A stretch of DNA of 13,087 nucleotides. Origin: JBHHXR01 sp046757205 (GTDB taxonomy: Bacteria; Pseudomonadota; Alphaproteobacteria; Rhodobacterales; Rhodobacteraceae). Under the pieces are notes generated by a model that saw only the letters and a program-made list of their open reading frames with translations, did no database searches and was not told the origin of the DNA. Numbering within the stretch: position 1 is the stretch's first letter; each line of letters begins with the position of its first letter. Positions 8,340 through 12,981 of this stretch are shown here, piece after piece. Location: positions 1-13,087 of the forward strand of contig JBHHXR010000085.1 in NCBI GenBank assembly GCA_046757205.1. The letters run 5' to 3'. Position numbers and translations under genes: made by a program.

Positions 8340-8585
8340 ATGGTCAAGGTGGCGATCTGGGGGTCGCTCCTGCCGCTGACCGGCGGCAAGTCCGAGGTCG
8401 AGGTCGAGGCGGCCAATACGCGGGAACTTCTGCAGCAGCTTTCGCGCGACTACCCCGGTTTGAAGCCGAGAATCGAGCGTGGCGTGTCGCTGGCGATCGA
8501 CGGCGCGATCTACAAGGAGTCGTGGTTTACCCCCATCAAACCCGACAGCGAGGTCGTGCTGATGCCGCTGATGGAGGGCGGATAG
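8340..8585 (+). CDS. MoaD/ThiS-like beta-grasp protein
   Basis: 81-aa ubiquitin-fold protein ending in MPLMEGG. The C-terminal Gly-Gly is the hallmark of MoaD/ThiS sulfur carriers, which are adenylated and thiocarboxylated there by MoeB/ThiF-type enzymes. The strand-helix pattern VKVAIWGSLLPL, TRELLQQLSRDYPGLKPRI, VSLAIDGAIY and DSEVVLMPLM fits the fold. It starts 3 nt after the large-subunit stop with AAAGGA (8328-8333) upstream, so it is the last gene of the operon. Position suggests it serves the molybdenum enzyme, for example in cofactor synthesis or sulfuration, but that is inferred. No cognate MoeB/ThiF or MoaE gene is in view. Confidence 0.8.
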   Translation: MVKVAIWGSLLPLTGGKSEVEVEAANTRELLQQLSRDYPGLKPRIERGVSLAIDGAIYKESWFTPIKPDSEVVLMPLMEGG

Positions 8586-8594
8586 GGCAATTTG

Positions 8595-8619
8595 GGCCAA
8601 AATCCGGCAGATTTTGGCC
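8595..8619 (+). terminator. stem-loop at the end of the molybdenum hydroxylase operon
   Basis: Perfect 10-bp inverted repeat GGCCAAAATC-CGGCA-GATTTTGGCC, 9 bp after the MoaD-like stop. No T run follows, so it is not a canonical intrinsic terminator. It may act with Rho or protect the mRNA end. CAAAATCC is repeated directly at 8598-8605 and 8629-8636. Confidence 0.45.
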
Positions 8620-8751
8620 AGAATGTGTCAAAATCCACAAGATATGTCTTGGCCGCATAGCAGATATGCATTATTTACCCTTCTGGATGCGGAGAATGAA
8701 GCCATATTTGGGCGTCCGACAGAAATACAAGAAGAAACGGAAAGGCGCGTA

Positions 8752-9078
8752 ATGTTTGATTACGTCGACTCGACTGCCTTTGCCTATGATCAGGGTGCGC
8801 GGGCGCAGAAGCTTTTCGCCGCTGTGGTCCTGGCTGCGCTTGATGATGCGATCGCAGACGACAAGAAATACGGAAATGGCCCGGAGGTGATTGCCCGCTG
8901 GGCCCGGTCGCGTGACGGGCGCGAAGTGTTGATGTGCGCCGGTATCGATCCGAACGAGCGCACGGTCAAGGGCATGATGGAATTCGTCAGCCGCGGCGTC
9001 CGGACGTCGGTGGCGCTGTCCCGCGAGGAAAGCGAGCGGCAGGCGCAGGCCGCGGCCCAGGCCAGGGAAGCTGCCTGA
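8752..9078 (+). CDS. conserved small cytosolic protein, function unknown
   Basis: 108-aa protein with a strongly patterned central block: KLFAAVVLAALDDAIADDKKYGN, then IARWARSRDGREVLMCAGIDP. It ends in an Ala/Gln/Glu-rich helix (about 85-108). I see no signal peptide or membrane segment. I recall similar proteins in Rhodobacterales and relatives, possibly DUF6280, but cannot check this. The ATG at 8752 with AAAGG (8741-8745) is preferred. The frame is open back to a TTG at 8614, but that extension runs through AT-rich sequence that looks like a promoter region. It stands alone, ahead of a clear terminator. No function is claimed. Confidence 0.8.
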   Translation: MFDYVDSTAFAYDQGARAQKLFAAVVLAALDDAIADDKKYGNGPEVIARWARSRDGREVLMCAGIDPNERTVKGMMEFVSRGVRTSVALSREESERQAQAAAQAREAA

Positions 9079-9112
9079 ACGGGCGCCTCCGGACATCTGA
9101 CACATGCGATTG

Positions 9113-9140
9113 CGGGCCTTTCGGGGCCCGTTTTCGTTTC
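9113..9140 (+). terminator. intrinsic terminator of the small-protein gene
   Basis: CGGGCC-TTTCGG-GGCCCG stem (9113-9118 with 9125-9130), immediately followed by TTTTCGTTTC, 34 bp after the stop of the small-protein gene. This has the standard form of a Rho-independent terminator. Confidence 0.85.
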
Positions 9141-9441
9141 TTCCGGTTATGGGTCGAAAACCACCGGGGCGGCGCGTGAATCCGCCGCCCCGCCCCGGTT
9201 CGCTCGGTCACTCTTTACGCCGAAACCGATCCTGTGGCCTTTTGCCCCCACAATTGACCGCGCAGGACCGGCAGACCATCAACTGAATGTCGTAAATTCC
9301 CTCACATGTTGGGACTATTACCGCAATACCGACTAGATGTGGCCACGGAATCGCGATTCACGCATCGAAATGCGTATCTGTTGCGAATCGAACACGGGCG
9401 GAGAGGCCGGGATTTCAGGGCCCGGTTCCGGTGGCGGCCGG
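9141..9441. other. convergent intergenic region with palindromes and GANTC sites
   Basis: About 300 bp between two convergent genes with no credible coding sequence. It contains a perfect 10-bp inverted repeat CGGGGCGGCG-8 nt-CGCCGCCCCG (9165-9192). It also has a 12-bp palindrome GAATCGCGATTC (9348-9359), followed directly by ACGCAT-CGAA-ATGCGT (9360-9375) and a further GAATCG (9385-9390). Four GANTC sites (9178, 9348, 9355, 9385) fall here. No tRNA fold fits. The palindromes could form the 3' end structure for the leftward gene, but there is no T tract. Confidence 0.5.
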
Positions 9442-9969
9442 TCAGAACGTGATGAGCTTGCCGTCCAGCAGGGAGGAAATCGAGATACCGCCGTAAAAGA
9501 GGCCGTGGATACGGCAGCCGTTCGGGCCCTTGCGGCTCACGCGGAGAACGAAGGCCTGCCCGCCGGGCATCCGTCCGGTGATCTGGAAGCGCCCTTTCGG
9601 GCGGATCTCTTTTAGTGATCGGGGATTGAAAACCGGCCGCCAGCCGCTGCGGAAGAAGGCACGGTTTTTCAGGAACTGCTCGGTCATGACGCGCGAGGCG
9701 TGGGCCATCAGTTGCCGCTTGTTGGAGGCCCGGTTGAACCGTCGCGCGCCGTATTTCAGAGCCGCGATGCCGGCGAGGTCGAAATATTCCTTGACCATGT
9801 TCGAAACGGAGGCGCGGTCGGCGTCCGTCGCGGTGGCGTGGTCGAAACCCTCGATCAGGCAGGTGATGAATTCCGCCGCCACGCGCTCGCGCTCGCCGCC
9901 GGCAACCTGCGGCGCCCGCGCCGAAGCGGCGGAGGCGGCCAGAAGGAGTATGAGCAGAAGCCGGACCAT
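9442..9969 (-). CDS. MlaC/Ttg2D-like exported protein
   Basis: 175-aa protein with an N-terminal signal peptide (MVRLLLILLLAASAASARA, cut near residue 18). The mature part resembles the MlaC/Ttg2D (toluene tolerance) family, periplasmic carriers that move phospholipid between outer and inner membrane. Seen are an early helix ending in EYFDLAGIAALKYGARRFNRAS, a following MTEQFLKNR helix, and a C-terminal GCRIHGLFYGGISISSLLDGKLITF in the place of the family's final 'veGvS..nYR..F' strand. The similarity is pattern-level and divergent. The start at 9969 is chosen for the signal peptide; the open frame extends to 10179 with low-complexity Pro/Arg sequence that looks non-coding. No mlaABDEF genes are nearby, so this is an orphan copy. 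Confidence 0.6.
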   Translation of the reverse strand: MVRLLLILLLAASAASARAPQVAGGERERVAAEFITCLIEGFDHATATDADRASVSNMVKEYFDLAGIAALKYGARRFNRASNKRQLMAHASRVMTEQFLKNRAFFRSGWRPVFNPRSLKEIRPKGRFQITGRMPGGQAFVLRVSRKGPNGCRIHGLFYGGISISSLLDGKLITF

Positions 9970-10084
9970 GCCGGAGATGTGTGGCTCCTGGCTCGGCCGG
10001 TCAACGATGCTCGCGCCGGGCTCACCGGGTTTTGACGGCCGGTGACGGGGCCGCCGGGGCGCCGCGGCCGTGGGGGCGGGCGGG

Positions 10085-10438
10085 TCAGAAGAGCGCCAGC
10101 AGGATGGCCAGCGCGACGACGATATGCACGACCGCCGAGATCGCCCGGTAGGCCATGAACGGGTTGGTCTGGGCGGCACGCCCGTAGGCGGTGGCCTTCA
10201 TGTCGTCGGGCATGTCCTGCATCAGGTTGGAAAGGTCCTTCAGGGCGGCATCGCCGGCCAGCACGCCGTAAAGGGCGATGCCGATGGTCAGCACGGCGAG
10301 CGCCACGCCGGCGGCGTCGCCGGCGCCGGCGCCGATGATCCCGGCGATCGCTACCTGGGCCCAGAGGGAGGTCCGCATGATGTCGGCGTAGTTGCTGCTG
10401 CGGCCCTGCGAGACGGAACTGAGTACTGAACTGTCCAT
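10085..10438 (-). CDS. small three-helix membrane protein, function unknown
   Basis: 117-aa protein with a polar N-terminus rich in Ser, two adjacent Gly/Ala-rich hydrophobic segments (about 25-40 and 42-62), a charged loop DLSNLMQDMPDDMKATAYGRAA, and a C-terminal hydrophobic helix (about 97-117). The ATG at 10438 has AGGAAGGGG upstream at good spacing. It lies 115 bp upstream of the MlaC-like gene on the same strand, so the two may be cotranscribed. I do not recognise the family. Confidence 0.75.
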   Translation of the reverse strand: MDSSVLSSVSQGRSSNYADIMRTSLWAQVAIAGIIGAGAGDAAGVALAVLTIGIALYGVLAGDAALKDLSNLMQDMPDDMKATAYGRAAQTNPFMAYRAISAVVHIVVALAILLALF

Positions 10439-10543
10439 GGTCTTACCCCTTCCTGTGTTGTCGGTGGCAGGAGTATGCCCCCGGCGGCGGGATTTGCCAA
10501 TCCGAGCGGCCGCAACGCGGTGAAGTGGTGGTGCGGGGGCGTG

Positions 10544-10559
10544 TGCACACGCGTGTGCA
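10544..10559. promoter_or_regulatory. 16-bp perfect palindrome, candidate operator
   Basis: TGCACACGCGTGTGCA is a perfect palindrome in the 307-bp gap between two divergent genes, 14 bp upstream of a possible -35 box of the rightward gene. It is long enough for a dimeric regulator site. The regulator is unknown, and the role is inferred from position. Confidence 0.45.
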
Positions 10560-10573
10560 GGGGGGGTAAGTGA

Positions 10574-10714
10574 TTGATATCGCGGAACAATCAGATCTTT
10601 AATTTTGCGTTAACGGATGTTCGCCGATGAAATGGGCGCTGGCCTGGTTCGCCGCAAGTGCGGCGATGTGTACCGGCCGGCGCCCGCCGGATGGCGCCGC
10701 TTCCGTGGTAATAT
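10574..10714 (+). promoter_or_regulatory. possible promoters and leader of the exported-protein gene
   Basis: Two candidates are visible. TTGATA (10574-10579) with TTTAAT (10598-10603), spacer 18, lies in the only AT-rich stretch of the gap. An extended -10, TGG-TAATAT (10706-10714), sits about 30 bp before the ATG. Between them a hairpin CGCCGC-AAGT-GCGGCG (10650-10665) would lie in the leader of the upstream start. The remainder of the 10439-10745 gap shows no gene. Confidence 0.4.
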
Positions 10715-10745
10715 CGGATCGACCCACGCCGAAGGAGGATGGTAA

Positions 10746-11504
10746 ATGCACGCCCACAGAATCTGCCGCCGGGCCGCCGCAGCGCTGGTCGCGGCGGTCC
10801 TTTGCGCCGCCGCCGCCGCCGCGCAGGGCAACCGGAGCCCGGGCGACTATGTCGTGACCATGCCGGAGCTGAATATCTTCGACGAACCCACCGTGCTGTC
10901 GGCCGGGCCGGGGATGTTCTTCATGAACGACCGTGTGACGGTGAGCAGATTCACCGAGAACGGCGAGGGCGGCTGGGCCTGGGCCTGCGCCCGGCAGATC
11001 TGCGGCTGGGTTGGTACGGAATTCCTGCGGCCGGCCGGTGACGGGACCGCGCTCGGCGAGGGCGATGAGCGCGACAATGTCCGCATTCGGATCGGAGAGC
11101 CGCCAGCCCCGGCGGACGGCCGGACGGTGACGAAATACGCCGGACACGGCGAGATGACCATGAGCCTCTCGGTCAGCCCGCTGGCGTGCACGGCGCCGGT
11201 GACGCTGTTTGTCGAGTTCCACCCCGGCGGCGAGGTCAAGGGCAAGATGACCGGGCACCGCGTGAACCTTCTCAACTGCGCCGTGAAGGCCGACAGGAAG
11301 GATCTGTGGCTGTTCGGCAGCTATTCCGGCGGGCCGTCGGGCACGGTGACGCTGGGCACCAATGACGGCCAGGGCAACAGCCATCCCGGCTGGCTGACCG
11401 GCACCTACAACCGCATCGCCATCGACGTTTCGGGTATTCTGAAGGAAAACAATACCGGGATCGAGGGCCAGACGGAGGTGCGCGCGAAGCTTCGCCTGCG
11501 GTGA
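10746..11504 (+). CDS. exported protein, possible SH3-like N-terminal domain, function unknown
   Basis: 252-aa protein with a signal peptide (Arg-containing start, then an Ala-rich core, cut near AAAAA/QG at residues 26-28). The segment 34-95 (DYVVTMPELNIFDEPT..GPGMFFMNDRVTVSRFT..WAWACARQICGWVGTEFLRP) has the short-strand pattern of a bacterial SH3-like domain. The C-terminal half (about 130-252) is predicted to be mostly beta strand. The mature protein has four cysteines (81, 86, 148, 178), consistent with two periplasmic disulfides. The ATG has GGAGG 7 nt upstream. I do not recognise the family; the SH3 suggestion is pattern-level only. No intrinsic terminator follows. Confidence 0.75.
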   Translation: MHAHRICRRAAAALVAAVLCAAAAAAQGNRSPGDYVVTMPELNIFDEPTVLSAGPGMFFMNDRVTVSRFTENGEGGWAWACARQICGWVGTEFLRPAGDGTALGEGDERDNVRIRIGEPPAPADGRTVTKYAGHGEMTMSLSVSPLACTAPVTLFVEFHPGGEVKGKMTGHRVNLLNCAVKADRKDLWLFGSYSGGPSGTVTLGTNDGQGNSHPGWLTGTYNRIAIDVSGILKENNTGIEGQTEVRAKLRLR

Positions 11505-11533
11505 TGCCCCCCGGCGGAGTGGGTGGCGCACGT

Positions 11534-11665
11534 TCACGCATACACGTTCTTGTGGTGCTCGTGAAATGTTGAGGTTTTTTTAACCTTGGTGCCCAACATG
11601 TAGTTGATCTGCGGCGCGGCGTGGTGTAACGGTGCGCCCACAGGTGCATGGACGCGGTGATGCAT
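11534..11665 (-). CDS. possible 43-codon small protein
   Basis: An open frame from ATG (11663-11665) to TGA encodes a basic, His-rich peptide that includes INYMLGTKVKKTSTFHEHHK. Its composition, with Asn, Lys, His and Tyr, looks less like random GC-rich frame noise than the longer 107-aa frame it belongs to. Against it: there is no free ribosome site, because the 55-nt hairpin at 11667-11721 ends 1 nt before the ATG. I do not recognise it. Reported as a candidate only. Confidence 0.22.
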   Translation of the reverse strand: MHHRVHAPVGAPLHHAAPQINYMLGTKVKKTSTFHEHHKNVYA

Positions 11666-11666
11666 A

Positions 11667-11721
11667 CCCTGACGGCGGGGCTCGTTTGCCAATGGCGGAC
11701 GGGCCCCGTTTGCCGTCAGGG
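11667..11721. other. 55-nt long hairpin
   Basis: CCCTGACGGC (11667-11676) pairs perfectly with GCCGTCAGGG (11712-11721). Inside, GGGGC (11677-11681) pairs with GCCCC (11703-11707), and CGTTTGCC pairs with GGCGGACG using two G-T pairs (11683-11701). The result is one near-continuous stem with a 3-nt loop. No T run flanks either side, so it is not a standard terminator. It could be a structured RNA or a mobile palindrome. Confidence 0.55.
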
Positions 11722-11810
11722 GTGCGCGTCGGGGTGTTCGGGAGGGCGGCCGGAACAGGAAAAGGCGCCAGGTGCTCGGACGCGGTCCTCGCGTAGTGCC
11801 TTGCGGCACA

Positions 11811-12085
11811 CCCTGACGCCTTCCTGAACGTTCAGCCCCGAAGGGCATCCGGCTCAATGCTTCGGTTCCGAAGAACCTCCGCCGTCACGCCTGATCCGAA
11901 GACCATTTGTGACCCGCTCCGACCCCCAGGTCGCTGCCGTTTCGTTCCGGCTCCTAAGAACCTTCGCGATCCCGCCGCTTCCCTGAAACCTTCCCGGCAC
12001 GTCGCGAAACCGAAGTCCCGTTCCGCCCCGCTCCGGCCTCCAGGGGCCTTCGCGCACCGCGCTGATTCCGAAGAGCCTTTGCGGT
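11811..12085. repeat. degenerate tandem array, 27-30 bp period
   Basis: A core like CCGAAGAACCTTCGCG recurs with cores starting near 11838, 11868, 11896, 11926, 11953, 11982, 12010, 12040 and 12068 (spacings 30, 28, 30, 27, 29, 28, 30, 28). A weaker copy lies at about 11812. The best cores contain the small dyad CGAAG-CTTCG. There is also a longer-range match at 114 bp: 11896-11930 against 12010-12044, both CCGAAG..CCCGCTCCG.CC.CCAGG. The period is not a multiple of 3 and no frame gives a believable protein, so the array is not coding. The top strand is C-rich (43 G against 79 C in 11881-12060, counted by eye). Confidence 0.6.
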
Positions 12086-12149
12086 AACAAAAGATTTACA
12101 AATGGGGGTGAGTCGCGCAAGCGAAAAACGCAAGGCGGCGAAAATTTCT

Positions 12150-12192
12150 TGGGGATAAGTTCTTGAATTTACTGTGGAAACCCTGTGGATAA
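12150..12192 (+). other. cluster of DnaA-box-like sites
   Basis: TGTGGATAA at 12184-12192 is a perfect DnaA-box consensus (reverse complement of TTATCCACA). TGTGGAAAC at 12173-12181 and TGGGGATAA at 12150-12158 are near matches. All three share orientation and start 23 and 11 bp apart, about two turns and one turn of helix. AT-rich segments lie at 12084-12103 and 12141-12172. Three GANTC sites (12064, 12110, 12196) flank the cluster. No dnaA gene or known origin marker gene is in the window. Confidence 0.4.
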
Positions 12193-12200
12193 GTCGATTC

Positions 12201-12300
12201 GTCAAGGCGGAACAGGGGGTTGGAGGGCGGTGTTGGCAATGGGCGGTCGGAGCAGGTGGAGAGGGTTCGGGGGACGCGTGTGCGTGGGGGTGTGGTTGGG
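12201..12300 (+). other. strongly G-skewed tract
   Basis: By eye count the top strand has 57 G and 12 C in these 100 bases, with seven runs of three or more G (12215, 12225, 12241, 12263, 12269, 12286, 12298). No coding sequence is credible here. The region to the left (11881-12060) is skewed the opposite way. Confidence 0.65.
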
Positions 12301-12339
12301 CGCGGAAGGCAGTGCCACGCAGCCCGCCGCGCCGCGCTT

Positions 12340-12363
12340 GTCATCCCCGCGAAAGCGGGGACC
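12340..12363 (+). repeat. REP-like palindrome, copy 1
   Basis: 24-bp unit beginning GTCATCCCCGC and ending GCGGGGACC, with GAAA in the middle. The stem CCCCGC/GCGGGG makes it an imperfect palindrome with distinct ends. It faces copy 2 across 46 bp. Such units are common intergenic repeats in proteobacteria and give the false peptide 'SPRKRGP' when translated. Confidence 0.85.
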
Positions 12364-12409
12364 TCAGCGAGGGAATTCGACGTCGCTGGCTTGGGGGATA
12401 TCTGAGGGG

Positions 12410-12433
12410 GGTCCCCGCTTGCGCGGGGATGAC
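12410..12433 (-). repeat. REP-like palindrome, copy 2
   Basis: Same unit on the minus strand, with GCAA at its centre. It forms a head-to-head inverted pair with copy 1 (ACC ends facing), and the inner flanks ACCTCAG and CTGAGG extend the symmetry. It lies 26 bp beyond the stop of the GIY-YIG gene. Confidence 0.85.
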
Positions 12434-12459
12434 AGTGGTGAGGGGCGGCGGCGGGTCAC

Positions 12460-12756
12460 TCAATTGCCGAGCGCTTCGGCGAGGTCATTCCAGCCCGGGT
12501 TCAGCGCCTCTATCATCGCCAGTTTCCAGGCGCGGTTCCACTTCTTGATGCGTTTTTCGCGGGTGATGGCTTCGTGAATATCCGTATGGGTTTCGAACCA
12601 GACCAGGCGGTGGCAGTTGTACTTGCGGGTGAATTTGCTGGCGAGGCCGGCGTGGTGCTGGTGGACGCGGCGCCGGAGGTCATTGGTGACGCCGGTGTAG
12701 AGCGTGCCGTTGGGGCGGTTGGTGACGATGTAGACGCAGTAGGTGTGCTCTCTCAT
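12460..12756 (-). CDS. single-domain GIY-YIG nuclease (UPF0213 type)
   Basis: 98-aa protein that is essentially one GIY-YIG domain, the nuclease fold of UvrC and of some homing endonucleases. The GIY strand is YCVYIVTN (6-13) and the YIG strand is LYTGVT (19-24), followed by DLRRRVHQHH with its conserved Arg. The motif AITREKRIKKWNRAWKL carries the expected metal-binding Glu (E67). It ends NPGWNDLAEALGN, usual for this group. The real substrate of the group is not established. The gene is bracketed by four copies of a 24-bp palindrome, two on each side, and a G-quadruplex motif lies 31 bp upstream of its start. The ribosome site is weak. Confidence 0.93.
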   Translation of the reverse strand: MREHTYCVYIVTNRPNGTLYTGVTNDLRRRVHQHHAGLASKFTRKYNCHRLVWFETHTDIHEAITREKRIKKWNRAWKLAMIEALNPGWNDLAEALGN

Positions 12757-12787
12757 TTCGAGAGGGGACGGCGGGGATGGTTAAGGT

Positions 12788-12816
12788 GGGGTTAATGGGG
12801 TTGGCAGGGTTGTGGG
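12788..12816 (+). other. G-quadruplex motif upstream of the nuclease gene
   Basis: Four G runs (GGGG 12788-12791, GGGG 12797-12800, GGG 12807-12809, GGG 12814-12816) with loops of 5, 6 and 4 nt satisfy the standard G3+N1-7 rule. It sits on the template strand of the nuclease gene, between the gene's start and palindrome copy 3. The surrounding bases repeat a GGGTT-like unit. Confidence 0.6.
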
Positions 12817-12817
12817 A

Positions 12818-12841
12818 GGTCCCCGCTTGCGCGGGGACGAC
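12818..12841 (-). repeat. REP-like palindrome, copy 3
   Basis: Same unit on the minus strand, with GTCGTCC in place of GTCATCC. Copies 2 and 3 are direct repeats of each other flanking the nuclease gene. It is separated from copy 4 by 29 bp with GTC ends facing. Confidence 0.85.
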
Positions 12842-12870
12842 AATAGCGCGCCGCCCGCTCCGCACCGCCT

Positions 12871-12894
12871 GTCATCCCCGCGCAAGCGGGGACC
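12871..12894 (+). repeat. REP-like palindrome, copy 4
   Basis: Same unit as copy 1 with GCAA at its centre, on the plus strand. The four copies share a T immediately before GTC. Confidence 0.85.
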
Positions 12895-12925
12895 GCAGCG
12901 TCATTTCCCCGCCCGGCCCGCCAAA

Positions 12926-12979
12926 GGGCTCCGCCCGTTCGCGGGCGAAACGCTCCCCCGGAGCGTTTCCGGGGAGCCC
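12926..12979 (-). terminator. three-way-junction structure after lepA
   Basis: An outer stem GGGCTCC/GGAGCCC (12926-12932 with 12973-12979) encloses two hairpins. One is GCCCG-TTCG-CGGGC (12933-12946) and the other is GAAACGCTCC-CCC-GGAGCGTTTC (12947-12969). Nearly every base pairs. It begins 2 bp after the lepA stop and is followed on that strand by TTT, so it may terminate lepA transcription. The compact fold could also be a mobile repeat. Confidence 0.5.
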
Positions 12980-12981
12980 GC

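Noticed and set aside
8614..8751. N-terminal extension of the small conserved protein
   Set aside because: It starts at TTG inside the stem-loop of the previous operon and covers AT-rich promoter-like sequence. The ATG at 8752 is better supported.
9378..9400. tRNA T-arm-like GTTCGATTC on the minus strand
   Set aside because: The flanking bases do not pair into a T stem and no anticodon or acceptor arm can be built around it.
10627..10857. 76-aa frame starting MKWALAWFAASAAMCTG
   Set aside because: The start resembles a signal peptide, but the rest is Pro/Arg-rich and runs out of frame into the exported-protein gene, which has the strong ribosome site.
11571..11587. T7 run at 11575-11581 as terminator of the exported-protein gene
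   Set aside because: No GC-rich stem precedes the run; only a weak AGGTT/AACCT pairing surrounds it.
12185..12577. 130-aa and overlapping frames across the G-rich tract
   Set aside because: They run through the palindromes (giving the known false peptide SPRKRGP) and into the antisense of the GIY-YIG gene.
11811..12894. CRISPR array
   Set aside because: The 29-bp units are too close to leave room for spacers and are too diverged. The 24-bp palindromes alternate in orientation, and no cas gene is present.
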